64,000 nucleotides of DNA from Neorhizobium lilium. Its GTDB lineage: Bacteria; Pseudomonadota; Alphaproteobacteria; Rhizobiales; Rhizobiaceae. Below the pieces are notes generated by a model. That model saw only the letters and a program-made list of their open reading frames with translations. It was not told the DNA's origin and did not search any database. Made by a program: the position numbers and the translations under genes. The first letter of the stretch is position 1. The number at the start of each line of letters is the position of its first letter. The stretch lies in contig NZ_SBIP01000003.1 in the NCBI RefSeq assembly GCF_004053875.1, positions 806,001 through 870,000 on the forward strand, written 5' to 3'. This document shows positions 1-8,398 of this stretch, piece after piece.

Positions 1-88
1 CTGGCACTTCGTGGACGTGGTCTGGCTGTTCCTGTTCTTCGCCATCTATATCTGGGGCGGCTGGGGTGCACCGCTCCACGCAGGCTGA
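1..88 (+). CDS. coxC: Cytochrome c oxidase subunit III, C-terminal end (partial)
   Basis: Only the last 28 codons lie in the window, read in frame from base 2 to the TGA at 86-88. The peptide contains WHFVDVVWLFLF followed by YIWGGWGAPLHAG, the typical last transmembrane helix of heme-copper oxidase subunit III, where a conserved His-Phe-Val-Asp begins the helix. The protein is an inner-membrane subunit of aa3-type cytochrome oxidase. The downstream SURF1 gene, an oxidase assembly factor, fits this assignment. A strong terminator follows 65 bp after the stop. Confidence 0.9.
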   Translation, partial: WHFVDVVWLFLFFAIYIWGGWGAPLHAG

Positions 89-152
89 GGCGCGGTCCCG
101 CTTGCCTTGAGCCAAAGCGAAGGGCTGGTAAAGTGAGCGGCGGGCATTGATG

Positions 153-178
153 AAGGCGGCTTTTGAGCCGCCTTTTTT
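153..178 (+). terminator. Rho-independent terminator after coxC
   Basis: A perfect GGCGGC/GCCGCC stem (155-160 with 167-172), flanked by AA and TT, has a TTTTGA loop and is followed by six T residues. This is a textbook intrinsic terminator. It separates coxC from the toxin-antitoxin module that follows. Confidence 0.9.
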
Positions 179-190
179 CGTTGTGTAAAC

Positions 191-206
191 GTACCAATTT
201 TGGTAC
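191..206. promoter_or_regulatory. Palindromic operator candidate in front of the TA module
   Basis: GTACCAA and TTGGTAC form two perfect 7-bp arms around a TT centre, 10 bp upstream of the first toxin start codon. Type II TA operons are normally autorepressed by the antitoxin, here an XRE-type HTH protein, binding a palindrome over the promoter. The palindrome is seen; the binding is inferred. Confidence 0.6.
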
Positions 207-215
207 AGATTCACT

Positions 216-566
216 GTGGGCGCGGAGTTGAAGAAGATCACCGGGCGGTTCTATGCGACTGGAAACGGTCGCAGGCCGGTTCGTGATTGGTTGATGCAAC
301 TCTCCCGCGACGACAGGCGGCAAGTCGGCATCGATATCCAGCGGGTTGAGTTTGGCTGGCCTCTTGGAATGCCCTATTGCCGTTCTCTGGGCCGCGGTCT
401 GTGAGAGGTTCGAAGCGATTTGGCCGGAGGCCGGATCGCTCGCGTCATATTCGTCATTCAGGATGGCGAGATGGTTCTCTTGCATGGCTTTGAGAAGAAG
501 ACCCAGAAGACACCGAGCCAGGATATAGATCTTGCCATGAAACGTAAGCGGGAGATTGAAACGTGA
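216..566 (+). pseudogene. HigB/Gp49-like (RelE/ParE superfamily) toxin with in-frame stop
   Basis: The reading frame from GTG 216 to TGA 566 would encode about 116 residues of a phage-Gp49-like (DUF891) RelE/ParE-superfamily toxin, an mRNA interferase family. Family features are FYATGNGRRPVRDWL, VEFGWPLGMPYCRSLGRGL and, after the break, EVRSDLAGGRIARVIF and LLHGFEKKTQKTP. At codon 63 (402-404) a TGA replaces what is almost always an aromatic residue (the Trp or Tyr of GLWEV/GLYEV), so one G-to-A change of TGG explains it. The frame is otherwise open on both sides. The C-terminal half with the catalytic basic residues would not be made. The GTG start has no clear Shine-Dalgarno; TTG 228 is an alternative. 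Confidence 0.85.
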
Positions 567-856
567 CCGATTCCAAAGGCTATGTCGATAAAAGCGAAAG
601 CTTTGATGATTTTCTTCAGGCTGATGGGCTTTTGGAGGAAACCGAAGCGATAGCATTGAAGCAGGTGATCGCGGATCAAGTCCGCGCAGCGATGACGGAA
701 AACGGCCTTACCAAGAAGGCGATGGCTGAGCGCATGCACTCGAGCCGCCAGCAACTCGATCGCCTCCTTGACCCCCACTATCCCTCGGTAACCTTGCTGA
801 CGCTGCGCCGTGCCGCGGCCGCGGTTGGAAGAAACCTGCGGATAGAGCTGGTTTGA
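563..856 (+). CDS. XRE-family HTH antitoxin
   Basis: This 97-residue protein starts at a GTG that overlaps the toxin stop in a GTGA arrangement, the usual translational coupling of this TA family. The C-terminal half is a helix-turn-helix of the XRE type (NGLTKKAMAERMHSSRQQLDRLLDP), followed by a short basic tail. It should neutralise the partner toxin and repress the operon through the palindrome at 191-206. The frame is intact although the toxin is broken, so the present role, if any, is repression or protection against related toxins. Confidence 0.8.
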   Translation: MTDSKGYVDKSESFDDFLQADGLLEETEAIALKQVIADQVRAAMTENGLTKKAMAERMHSSRQQLDRLLDPHYPSVTLLTLRRAAAAVGRNLRIELV

Positions 857-864
857 CGTCTCTC

Positions 865-1623
865 ATGGATCTCTCTCACAGCAGACCTTCCGGCGGCAGG
901 CTCCGGTTCATCGCGACCGCCATCATCGTGCTGGCTGCCCTCGCTATCCTCATCTCGCTTGGCACGTGGCAGGTCGAGCGGCTGCACTGGAAGGAGGGCC
1001 TGCTTGCCGATATCGCCGAGCGCCGTGCCGCGGCACCTGTGCCTCTGGCTGCGGTCGAGGCCATGCAGGCCTCGGGGGCCGACGTGGAATACCGGCGCGT
1101 TACGCTGACCGGCAGTTTCGATCACACGAAGGAACGGCACTTCTTCGCCACTTTCGAGGGGCAGACGGGCTTCTACGTCTATACGCCGATGACGCTTGCC
1201 GATGGCCGCATTCTCTTCGTCAATCGCGGCTTTGTGCCCTACGACCTGAAGGTGCCGGAAAAGCGCGCGGCGGGGGAGGTCGCGGGCGTCCAGAGACTAA
1301 CAGGCTATGTGCGGGCGCCGCTCGAAGGCAAGCCTTCCTCCATTGTCCCGGACAATGATGTGCCTAAGAACATCTTCTACTGGAAGGATCTGTGGACCAT
1401 GGCGGCAAGCACGGGCATCGACCGAGCGAAGCTGGTTCCGCTGTTCGTGGATGTCGATGCCTCCGTGCAAAATCCGGCCGGCTGGCCGAAAGGTGGCGTC
1501 ACGCAATTCGATCTGCCCAACAGCCATCTGCAATATGCCGTCACCTGGTACGGCTTGGCCGCTGCCCTTGTCGCCGTCGTGATAGGAGCCTGGTGGCGGG
1601 GCAGGAAGCCGGCAGCGGAGTAG
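865..1623 (+). CDS. SURF1 family cytochrome oxidase assembly protein
   Basis: SURF1/Shy1 proteins help insert heme a into cytochrome oxidase subunit I at the inner membrane. The 252-residue product has the expected two-helix topology: an N-terminal transmembrane segment ([16 protein letters not shown], about residues 17-35) ending in the conserved GTWQ, a periplasmic domain with [15 protein letters not shown] and a late [14 protein letters not shown] stretch, and a C-terminal helix. ATG 865 is chosen; an in-frame TTG at 853 overlapping the antitoxin stop is an alternative. In rhizobia a small DUF983 gene usually lies between coxC and this gene. Here the TA module occupies that place. Confidence 0.9.
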   Translation: MDLSHSRPSGGRLRFIATAIIVLAALAILISLGTWQVERLHWKEGLLADIAERRAAAPVPLAAVEAMQASGADVEYRRVTLTGSFDHTKERHFFATFEGQTGFYVYTPMTLADGRILFVNRGFVPYDLKVPEKRAAGEVAGVQRLTGYVRAPLEGKPSSIVPDNDVPKNIFYWKDLWTMAASTGIDRAKLVPLFVDVDASVQNPAGWPKGGVTQFDLPNSHLQYAVTWYGLAAALVAVVIGAWWRGRKPAAE

Positions 1624-1714
1624 CGCGGGCTCAAGATTTTTATTGGCGCCGCCCTGCCGGCTCGCCTATATGAGGCGCAAGAGCTGCCCGCCGCCGGTCA
1701 CAGATGGAAAGCGA

Positions 1715-2758
1715 ATGAACCTCCAGGTGATGAAACCACCCCTGAGCATCCGGCTCTGCGGTCCGCGCGGCTTCTGCGCCGGTGTCGATCGGGCCATCCA
1801 GATCGTGGTTCTGGCGCTGAAGGCCTATGGCGCGCCGGTCTATGTCCGTCACGAGATCGTCCACAATCGCTATGTCGTGGAGGGGCTCGAGGCCAAGGGC
1901 GCGGTCTTCGTGGAGGAATTGGACGAGATTCCGGCGGAACATCGGTCTCAGCCGGTCGTGTTTTCGGCCCATGGCGTGCCGAAATCGGTGCCGGAGGATG
2001 CAGTTGCCCGCAACCTCTTCTATCTGGATGCCACGTGCCCGCTCGTCTCCAAGGTGCACAAGCAGGCCATGCGCCACCAGCGGCTCGGTCGGCATGTGGT
2101 GCTGATCGGTCATGCGGGCCACCCGGAGGTCATCGGCACGATGGGCCAGCTTCCCCTGGGAACCGTGTCGCTGGTCGAGACCGTGGACGACGTGGATCGC
2201 TACGCGCCGGTCGATCCGGATAATCTCGGCTATGTCACCCAGACCACGCTTTCGGTGGACGATACGGCGGGCGTTATTGCACGGCTTCAGCAGCGGTTCC
2301 CGAACCTGACGGCGCCGGCCGCCGATTCGATCTGCTATGCGACGACAAACCGGCAGGAAGCCGTCAAGCAGGCGGCACCCGGCTGCGATCTCTTCATCAT
2401 CGTCGGCGCACCCAACTCGTCCAACTCCAAGCGGCTGGTAGAAGTGGCCTTGAGGGCCGGGGCCAAGCGCTCGCTGCTGGTGCAACGCGCGGACGAACTG
2501 GACTGGGCGGATATCGGCCCGATCGGCACGCTGGGTCTGTCTGCCGGCGCCTCTGCTCCTGAAGTCATCGTCGATGAAATCATCGCCGCCTTCAAGGCAC
2601 GCTTCGATGCAAGGATCGAACTTGCCATCACCGCCGAGGAGACGGAAAATTTCCTCGTCAACCGCGAATTGCGCAGCGTTCCGCTGACCCATGAGGATAT
2701 GGAGTGGGTCAATGGGGTGAGAAGCGTTCCGGCGCAGCCGGAGAAGTCGATTCTGTGA
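1715..2758 (+). CDS. ispH: 4-hydroxy-3-methylbut-2-enyl diphosphate reductase
   Basis: IspH (LytB) is the last enzyme of the MEP isoprenoid pathway. It uses an oxygen-sensitive Fe-S cluster to convert HMBPP into IPP and DMAPP in the cytosol. The 347-residue protein shows the three cluster cysteines in [26 protein letters not shown] and [12 protein letters not shown], the substrate-binding GHAGHPEV and NSSNSKRL, and [14 protein letters not shown] 1715 is preceded by GGAAAG. An upstream in-frame extension to 1643 lacks family similarity. It is probably expressed together with SURF1 and thrB. Confidence 0.97.
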   Translation: MNLQVMKPPLSIRLCGPRGFCAGVDRAIQIVVLALKAYGAPVYVRHEIVHNRYVVEGLEAKGAVFVEELDEIPAEHRSQPVVFSAHGVPKSVPEDAVARNLFYLDATCPLVSKVHKQAMRHQRLGRHVVLIGHAGHPEVIGTMGQLPLGTVSLVETVDDVDRYAPVDPDNLGYVTQTTLSVDDTAGVIARLQQRFPNLTAPAADSICYATTNRQEAVKQAAPGCDLFIIVGAPNSSNSKRLVEVALRAGAKRSLLVQRADELDWADIGPIGTLGLSAGASAPEVIVDEIIAAFKARFDARIELAITAEETENFLVNRELRSVPLTHEDMEWVNGVRSVPAQPEKSIL

Positions 2759-2862
2759 ATCGATTTAAGCTTCGAACGCCCTGATCCCTAGCGGACCGCA
2801 TGACGACGGGATAGGAAGAACCGGCACCCTGAAGCGGGCAGAATCACAGCGGGATCTCCATC

Positions 2863-3828
2863 TTGGCCGTTTACACAGACATTTCCGAAGGCGATCTCAA
2901 GCATTTTCTCCAGCAATATGATGTGGGCGAGCTGACCTCCTACAAGGGGATCGCCGAAGGCGTCGAGAATTCCAATTTCCTCCTGCACACGACCCGCGAT
3001 CCGCTGATCCTGACGCTCTACGAAAAGCGCGTCGAGAAGAACGACTTGCCGTTCTTCCTGGGCCTGATGCAGCATCTTTCCGCTCGCGGCCTGTCCTGCC
3101 CGCTGCCGCTGCCGCGCCGCGACGGCGAATTGCTGGGCGAGCTTTCGGGCCGGCCAGCAGCGCTGATCTCCTTCCTGGAAGGGATGTGGCTGCGCAAGCC
3201 GGAGGCAAGGCATTGCCGGGAAGTCGGCAAGGCGCTGGCGCAGATGCACCTTGCCGGAGAGGGTTTTTCCATCGAACGGCCCAATGCGCTGTCGCTGGAC
3301 GGCTGGCGCACTCTTTGGGCCAAGGCGGCGGACCGGGCCGACGAAGTGGAAGGCGGCCTCCAGGAGGAAATTTCCTCCGAGCTCGACTTTCTCGGGCGCC
3401 ATTGGCCGAACGATCTGCCGGCTGGCGTCATCCACGCCGATCTGTTCCAAGACAATGTCTTCTTCCTCGGCGACGGTCTGTCGGGGTTGATCGACTTCTA
3501 TTTCGCCTGCAATGATCTGCTCGCCTATGACGTGTCGATCTGCCTCAACGCCTGGTGCTTCGAAAAGGACGGCGCCTACAACGTCACCAAGGGCAAGGCG
3601 CTGCTGGAAGGCTATCAGTCCGTCCGGCCACTGTCGGACGAGGAGCTGGCGGCCTTGCCGGTGCTGGCGCGGGGTTCAGCGCTGCGCTTCTTCCTGACCC
3701 GGCTTTATGATTGGCTGACGACGCCTGCCGGCGCGCTGGTGGTCAAGAAGGACCCGCTGGAATATCTGCGCAAGCTCCGCTTCCACCGGCAGGTCGGCTC
3801 GGTCGCCGAATATGGGGTTGCCGCATGA
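2863..3828 (+). CDS. thrB: Homoserine kinase (type II, APH fold)
   Basis: This enzyme phosphorylates homoserine for threonine synthesis, upstream of ThrC, which is encoded at 13289-14680. At 321 residues it belongs to the aminoglycoside-phosphotransferase-fold ThrB found in alphaproteobacteria, not the GHMP-type enzyme of E. coli. Visible motifs are [13 protein letters not shown] near the N-terminus, the catalytic loop [13 protein letters not shown] with its Asp, and the metal-binding LIDFYFA. The start is TTG 2863 (MAVYTDIS), the usual N-terminus of rhizobial homologues; no ATG fits. The stop overlaps the rnhA start in ATGA. Confidence 0.95.
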   Translation: MAVYTDISEGDLKHFLQQYDVGELTSYKGIAEGVENSNFLLHTTRDPLILTLYEKRVEKNDLPFFLGLMQHLSARGLSCPLPLPRRDGELLGELSGRPAALISFLEGMWLRKPEARHCREVGKALAQMHLAGEGFSIERPNALSLDGWRTLWAKAADRADEVEGGLQEEISSELDFLGRHWPNDLPAGVIHADLFQDNVFFLGDGLSGLIDFYFACNDLLAYDVSICLNAWCFEKDGAYNVTKGKALLEGYQSVRPLSDEELAALPVLARGSALRFFLTRLYDWLTTPAGALVVKKDPLEYLRKLRFHRQVGSVAEYGVAA

Positions 3829-4265
3829 AGCAGGTCGAGATTTTTACCGACGGCGCCTGTTCGGGCAATCCGGGGCCGGGCGGCTGGGGCGCGATCCTTC
3901 GCTATGGCGAGACGCAGAAGGAACTGTTCGGCGGCGAGGCGGACACGACCAACAACCGCATGGAACTGATGGCGGCCATCAGTGCCCTCAATGCTCTGAA
4001 GACCCCCTGCGAAGTCGACCTCCACACGGACAGCAAATATGTGATGGATGGCATTTCCAAGTGGATCTTCGGCTGGAAGAAGAACGGCTGGAAGACGGCT
4101 GACAAGAAGCCGGTCAAGAATGGCGAACTCTGGCAACAGCTCGATGCCGCAAACCAGCGCCACAAGGTCAAGTGGAACTGGGTCAAGGGCCATGCGGGCC
4201 ATCCGGAAAACGAACGGGCCGATGAACTGGCGCGGCTCGGCATGGCGCCGTTCAAGAAGAAATAG
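3825..4265 (+). CDS. rnhA: Ribonuclease HI
   Basis: This enzyme degrades the RNA strand of RNA-DNA hybrids (R-loops, Okazaki primers). The 146-residue protein has the DEDD metal site: Asp9 in [15 protein letters not shown], Glu47 in NRMEL, Asp69 in LHTDSKY, and Asp133 in NERADELA, plus the flexible-loop His123 in KGHAGH. The basic handle helix around residues 84-97 ([13 protein letters not shown]) is present. ATG 3825 overlaps the thrB stop by four bases, so the two are translationally coupled. Confidence 0.97.
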   Translation: MKQVEIFTDGACSGNPGPGGWGAILRYGETQKELFGGEADTTNNRMELMAAISALNALKTPCEVDLHTDSKYVMDGISKWIFGWKKNGWKTADKKPVKNGELWQQLDAANQRHKVKWNWVKGHAGHPENERADELARLGMAPFKKK

Positions 4266-4336
4266 CTCGGGCGGTTGCGCTTTCGGCCTCGCACTCTATC
4301 CTGATGTCAACCGAGAAAAAGGGTAGGGCGGAAATC

Positions 4337-4645
4337 ATGATCCTTCACTGCGTCTTCATGCGCTTCAAGAGCGCGTTCCCACAGGCCGACAAGCAGGCAA
4401 TATACGATGAACTGGCGGGGCTGAAAAATTCGCTGCCGGGCATTCTGGACGTGAAGTTCGGCCCCAATGTCTCGCCGGAAGGCCTGAACGGCGGCTTCCT
4501 GGACGGCTTCATCGTTACTTTCGACAGTGTCGAATCCCGCGATGCCTATCTGCCCCATCCGCTGCATATGGCGGTTGCCGAGAAGATCGTCGCCGCCAGC
4601 GACGGCGGCGTGTCGGGCCTCATGGTCTTCGACCTGGCTGTTTGA
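4337..4645 (+). CDS. Dabb (stress-responsive alpha/beta barrel) domain protein
   Basis: The 102-residue product matches the Dabb/ferredoxin-like dimeric barrel family: it starts with ILHCVFMRFK, has a central LPGILDVKFGPNVSPEGLN, and a late SVESRDAYLPHPLH, where the paired His near the C-terminal third is typical. The molecular function in bacteria is unclear; plant and actinobacterial members respond to stress or act as small cyclases. ATG 4337 follows GGGCGGA. An in-frame ATG at 4304 lacks family similarity. It is convergent with the peroxiredoxin gene. Confidence 0.85.
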   Translation: MILHCVFMRFKSAFPQADKQAIYDELAGLKNSLPGILDVKFGPNVSPEGLNGGFLDGFIVTFDSVESRDAYLPHPLHMAVAEKIVAASDGGVSGLMVFDLAV

Positions 4646-4660
4646 TCCAAAGGCCGAAAC

Positions 4661-4694
4661 GAAACGGACGCATGGAAGCGCCCGTTTCCTTTGT
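4661..4694. terminator. Shared terminator between convergent genes
   Basis: GAAACGG (4661-4667) pairs with CCGTTTC (4682-4688), with further GC pairing inside, and is followed by CTTTGTT. It lies between the convergent Dabb and peroxiredoxin genes and can serve both directions. Confidence 0.6.
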
Positions 4695-4704
4695 TATTCG
4701 AAGA

Positions 4705-5190
4705 TCAGAGCTGGTCGAGCAGGGCCGCAGCGCCGGAGACGGTCGCTTGGCCGGGGTTTTCCTCGATGTTGAGGGATTTGACCACGCCGTCTTCCACCAG
4801 CATGGAGTAGCGCTTGGAGCGGACCCCGAGCCCGCCGGCGGAAAGATCGGCATCAAGGCCGAGCGCCTTGGTGAAGGCACCGTCCCAATCGGCCAGGAAA
4901 TGGATCTTGCCCATGCCGCCGGTCTGCTGCGCCCAGGCGCCCATCACGTGCCAGTCGTTGACGGAAAGAACCGCAATATCGTCCACGCCCTTGGACAGGA
5001 TCGTGTCGCGGTTTTCCAGATATCCCGGCAGGTGGTTCAGCGTGCAGGTCGGCGTAAACGCGCCGGGAACGGCAAAAAGCACGACCTTCTTGCCCTTGAA
5101 CAGGGCGTCCGTGGAAACCTCGACCGGACCGTCGGCAGTCTTTTCCTTGAATGTCGCCTGCGGCAGTGTCTCGCCGATCTGGATGGTCAT
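4705..5190 (-). CDS. Peroxiredoxin, Prx5 type
   Basis: This thiol peroxidase reduces H2O2 and organic peroxides. The 161-residue protein carries the Prx active site FAVPGAFTPTCT, with peroxidatic Cys at about residue 49 and the preceding Pro and Thr. It also has the Prx5-type segments VNDWHVMGAW and LADWDGAFTKALGL, and RSKRYSMLVEDGVV with the active-site Arg. Length and motifs match the bacterial single-domain Prx5 group (often reduced by glutathione/glutaredoxin or thioredoxin). ATG 5190 is preceded by AAGGAG at good spacing; the in-frame ATG at 5214 is less likely. Confidence 0.93.
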   Translation of the reverse strand: MTIQIGETLPQATFKEKTADGPVEVSTDALFKGKKVVLFAVPGAFTPTCTLNHLPGYLENRDTILSKGVDDIAVLSVNDWHVMGAWAQQTGGMGKIHFLADWDGAFTKALGLDADLSAGGLGVRSKRYSMLVEDGVVKSLNIEENPGQATVSGAAALLDQL

Positions 5191-5295
5191 GAACGTCTCC
5201 TTTTGAATAGGCATGGGTTATGTGTTGCCGGCACTATAGGCGCGGGGCAGGGCAAGGCAAGATATGCGGATGTCGGCGGGCTGGCGACGTTGTGG

Positions 5296-6147
5296 CTAAT
5301 CGAAGGCAAGGGAAGTTTCCATGGCACGGCTGCCGGCAATCGCGAGAATGCTCCAGCGCTTGCCTTTGATCTCGTAGCCCTTGGGTAGCTTGCCCACCGG
5401 CATGTCCAGCGTATAGCTGTCGCCCTCGAACCTTCCATTGATGCCGTCGAGCAGGATATGGCCTTCCGGCCCGGAAACGATGACCTGCGGCATGTCGCTC
5501 GTTCCCTCGGGCAGCCGCAGCGTCAGCCTCAGAATCCGGCCCCCCTGGGTCATAATGTAATGCGTGAGGGCGAATGTCTCCGATGGAGGCTCGGGCAGGG
5601 TGGCTGTTGCGGCGTTGAGGATCATCGCCTCTTCTACAGGCGTGCCCTTGGCCGGCTGTAGAGCCAGAGTGAAATCTGCCTGGAAGGGAATGCAGATATT
5701 GCGGCAAAGGCCGATGAAGGCGGAGGCACTGAGCATGACCGGCTTGCTCGCGTCCTTTACCGTCAGCTCGAAGGGAAAGGCCACCGGCTGGTCGTAGCCG
5801 ATATCGCGCAGCGCCCCGTTGTCGATCCGCTTCGGCACCGGATAGGACACGCGGTCGAGGGATATGCCGCTGTTTTCCCCAAAGGAGAGTTTCGGCGGAA
5901 TTCCCGTATCGCCCGGCTCCTTCCAATAGGTGATCCAGCCCGGTTTTGGCTCGATTTGCAGCGCGCCGCGGATTTTGCCATCCGGCTCAGGCGGCATGAA
6001 TACCAGCCGCATGCGGCCGCCTTCATTGGTCGCCCAGGGCGTGAAGTCAGCCCGCACTGGCCCCGCGGCCAAGCCCAGCACCGGCAATGCGACCAGAAGC
6101 CAACCCGAAACCATACGGGCAAAACGGAAAGGCGAGCGTTTCGTCAT
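5296..6147 (-). CDS. Periplasmic protein with DsbD N-terminal-like domain
   Basis: The 283-residue product has a signal peptide (MVSGWLLVALPVLGLAAG, likely cut after PVRA) followed by a DsbD-alpha-like immunoglobulin-fold domain. Family marks are GWITYWKEPGDTGIPP, YPVPKRI, GYDQPVAFPFE and the cysteine pair in FIGLCRNICIP, the place of the redox pair of DsbD-alpha. There is no membrane or thioredoxin domain, so it would be a stand-alone periplasmic redox module receiving electrons from a CcdA/DsbD-like partner not seen here. ATG 6147 follows GGAGC; the frame extends to 6255 without a credible start. Confidence 0.8.
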   Translation of the reverse strand: MTKRSPFRFARMVSGWLLVALPVLGLAAGPVRADFTPWATNEGGRMRLVFMPPEPDGKIRGALQIEPKPGWITYWKEPGDTGIPPKLSFGENSGISLDRVSYPVPKRIDNGALRDIGYDQPVAFPFELTVKDASKPVMLSASAFIGLCRNICIPFQADFTLALQPAKGTPVEEAMILNAATATLPEPPSETFALTHYIMTQGGRILRLTLRLPEGTSDMPQVIVSGPEGHILLDGINGRFEGDSYTLDMPVGKLPKGYEIKGKRWSILAIAGSRAMETSLAFD

Positions 6148-6296
6148 GCTCCAGCCATGTAGTGGAATGCGGCAGGGCAGGCCAGTCACTCTGATGAGAG
6201 TGCGCTTCATTTTCAGTTGATTGATGGAAGACACTGCCGCATCTTGGAAAAACAATGGTCAAGCCCCTTTCACGGGCGGACGGCGGTGGAGGCAGA

Positions 6297-6902
6297 ATGG
6301 CTCTCTCAAGGCTGACGGATACACGCGAGCGCGGCTTTCTCGACGGCCAGTTCCTGATTGCCATGCCGGGAATGCAGGATACGAATTTTGCGCGCAGCGT
6401 CGTCTATGTCTGCGCCCATTCTGCTGCCGGCGCCATGGGCTTCATCATCAACCGTCCGCAGGCAATTTCCTTTGGCGAAGTCCTCCTGCACCTGAAGCTC
6501 GCCGACCAGAATGACGTCATCATGCTTCCCGGCGAAACGCGAGAGTTTCCCATCCTGTCCGGCGGGCCAGTCGAGACGGGGCGTGGTTTCGTCCTTCACT
6601 CGGACGATTTCAGCAGCAGTTCCTCCATTCCCATCAGCGACGAGATCTCGCTCACGTCGACGCTCGATATCATCCGCGCCATTTGCGATGGCCATGGACC
6701 GGCACGCGCCACCATGCTGCTCGGCTATGCCGGCTGGGGCCCCGGCCAAATCGAGTTGGAGATTTCAAGCAATGGCTGGCTGAACTGCCCGGCGAGCGAA
6801 GAACTCATCTTCGACCGCGCCGTGGATGGAAAATATGAACGCGCGCTCGCCTCCATGGGCATCAGCCCGGAAATGCTGTCCAGCGAAGCTGGCCACGCCT
6901 GA
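6297..6902 (+). CDS. YqgE/AlgH family protein (UPF0301)
   Basis: The 201-residue protein has the family signatures [44 protein letters not shown] and [12 protein letters not shown]. The family has a known fold, but its role is unclear; AlgH was named for an effect on alginate regulation. ATG 6297 has GGAGG in front. It is divergent from the DsbD-like gene, with a 149-bp intergenic region holding both promoters. Confidence 0.93.
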   Translation: MALSRLTDTRERGFLDGQFLIAMPGMQDTNFARSVVYVCAHSAAGAMGFIINRPQAISFGEVLLHLKLADQNDVIMLPGETREFPILSGGPVETGRGFVLHSDDFSSSSSIPISDEISLTSTLDIIRAICDGHGPARATMLLGYAGWGPGQIELEISSNGWLNCPASEELIFDRAVDGKYERALASMGISPEMLSSEAGHA

Positions 6903-6921
6903 ATAAATGAACGGAACGATG

Positions 6922-6939
6922 ACGCGGCCCGCGCGTTTT
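6922..6939 (+). terminator. Possible weak terminator after yqgE-like gene
   Basis: ACGCG (6922-6926) can pair with CGCGT (6932-6936), followed by TTT. The stem is only five pairs, so this is a weak candidate between the YqgE gene and the csbD-like gene. Confidence 0.35.
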
Positions 6940-6982
6940 ATCCTCGCAAGGCAAACAAAGCCTTCAATCAAGGAGAAAGACA

Positions 6983-7174
6983 ATGGGTAGCACAAGCGAC
7001 AAGATCGCCGGTAAAGGCAACGAGCTGGCTGGCAAGGTCAAGCAGGCAACCGGCGACGTGACGGGCAACGACAAGCTCCGCGCCGAAGGCGCCGCTCAGG
7101 AACTGAAGGGCGATGCCCAACAGGCCAAGGGCAAGGTTAAGGATACGGCTAAGGGTGTTGTAGACCGCCTCTAA
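6983..7174 (+). CDS. CsbD family small stress protein
   Basis: The 63-residue, very hydrophilic protein has the CsbD repeat layout: DKIAGKGNELAGKVKQATGDVTG, then DKLRAEGAAQELKGDAQQAKGKVKD. CsbD-like proteins are induced by general stress or osmotic stress in many bacteria; their biochemical role is unknown. A strong AAGGAG lies at the right distance from ATG 6983. It stands alone between its own terminator and the YqgE gene. Confidence 0.93.
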   Translation: MGSTSDKIAGKGNELAGKVKQATGDVTGNDKLRAEGAAQELKGDAQQAKGKVKDTAKGVVDRL

Positions 7175-7196
7175 CGGTCCAACTCCCAATTCGTCG

Positions 7197-7239
7197 AAAA
7201 ACCTGTTCCGACAGTTTGCCGGGGCAGGTTTTCTTTTTG
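7197..7239 (+). terminator. Terminator after csbD-like gene
   Basis: AAAACCTG (7197-7204) pairs with CAGGTTTT (7225-7232), giving eight pairs, and is followed by CTTTTTG. Its position 22 bp after the csbD-like stop supports an intrinsic terminator. Confidence 0.75.
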
Positions 7240-7267
7240 TGTTCATACTTCGCGGTGCAGGACTGTC

Positions 7268-8371
7268 ATGCGGCTTTACGATTGCGACCATTGCGGCCAG
7301 CCTATCCATTTCGACAACCGGACATGCGTGAATTGCGGCTATCGGCTGGCCTTCGTGCCGGAGAAGCTCGCCATGCACGCTCTGGCGGAAACGGGAGATG
7401 GGACATGGCATCTTGTGGCGACACCCGGGCACAAGGTTAGGCTCTGCGCCAACGCGGCGATGGATGTCTGCAACTGGACTGTGCTGACCGACGATCCGAA
7501 CGCGTTCTGCCCGGCCTGCCGGCATAACCGTCTGGTGCCCGACGCCTCGACGGAAGCAGGACTGAAGCAGTGGCGTAGCATCAGTCAGGCGCAACGCCAT
7601 CTTTTCTATTCCCTGATACGCTGGGACCTGCCGCGGACGAACCGCGAGGAAGATCCGCAAGGCGGTCTCGTGTTTGATTTCCTTGTGGACGAGGTCAAGC
7701 CGGACGGCACGATCGTTCCGGCCATGACGGGGCACGAAGACGGATTGATCGCCATCCGCGCGGCTGAGGCCGACGATGCCACGCGCGAACAGATCCGGGT
7801 GTCGATGAACGAACCCTACCGAACCATGCTCGGCCACTTCCGTCATGAAACCGGCCACTACATCTGGGACAAGCTTGTCCGCGACGGCGGCAAGGTCTAC
7901 GATTTTCGTGCGATTTTCGGGGACGAGACGATCGACTACGGCGAAGCCCTGAAGCGCAACTACGAGCAGGGGCCGCCGCCGGACTGGCAGCAATTTTACA
8001 TCAGCACCTATGCAAGCTCCCATCCGTGGGAGGACTTTGCCGAATGCTTCGCCCACTACCTGCACATCGTCGATACGCTGGAAACGGCCCGCGCTTACGG
8101 CATGACCGTCGAGCCGCGCCGCCATGAGGAACTGTCAGCCGAAGTGGCTTTCAATCCCTATGACGCCCAGAGTGCCGAACAGCTCGTAACGGCCTGGATC
8201 CCCTTCAGCATGGCGCTGAACAGCCTGCACCGCTCCATGGGCGTGCCGGATCTCTACCCGTTCATCCTGACGGCGCAGGTCGTGACAAAGCTCGAATTCA
8301 TCCACATGCTCATCCACGACAACCAGCGTCAGCGGTCATGGACGAACCAGGCCTTCCAGCAAGGACAATAG
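7268..8371 (+). CDS. Putative zinc-binding metallopeptidase (Peptidase_Mx-like)
   Basis: The 367-residue cytosolic protein starts with a zinc ribbon (Cys6, Cys9, Cys20 and Cys23 in CDHC...CVNC), followed by a second Cys-rich region (CANAAMDVCNW, FCPACRHN). The C-terminal two thirds hold a metalloprotease-type helix FRHETGHYIWD (HExxH, near residues 193-197) and a later WEDFAECFAHYLHI stretch that could give the third ligand. The layout matches the family annotated as putative zinc-binding metallopeptidase; its substrate is unknown. No signal peptide is seen. Confidence 0.8.
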   Translation: MRLYDCDHCGQPIHFDNRTCVNCGYRLAFVPEKLAMHALAETGDGTWHLVATPGHKVRLCANAAMDVCNWTVLTDDPNAFCPACRHNRLVPDASTEAGLKQWRSISQAQRHLFYSLIRWDLPRTNREEDPQGGLVFDFLVDEVKPDGTIVPAMTGHEDGLIAIRAAEADDATREQIRVSMNEPYRTMLGHFRHETGHYIWDKLVRDGGKVYDFRAIFGDETIDYGEALKRNYEQGPPPDWQQFYISTYASSHPWEDFAECFAHYLHIVDTLETARAYGMTVEPRRHEELSAEVAFNPYDAQSAEQLVTAWIPFSMALNSLHRSMGVPDLYPFILTAQVVTKLEFIHMLIHDNQRQRSWTNQAFQQGQ

Positions 8372-8398
8372 CACCTGCCGCCTGACTGAGCAGGCCGG

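Noticed and set aside
402..404. TGA in the toxin as a selenocysteine codon
   Set aside because: The family residue is aromatic, not Cys, and no SECIS-like hairpin follows directly; a nonsense mutation is simpler.
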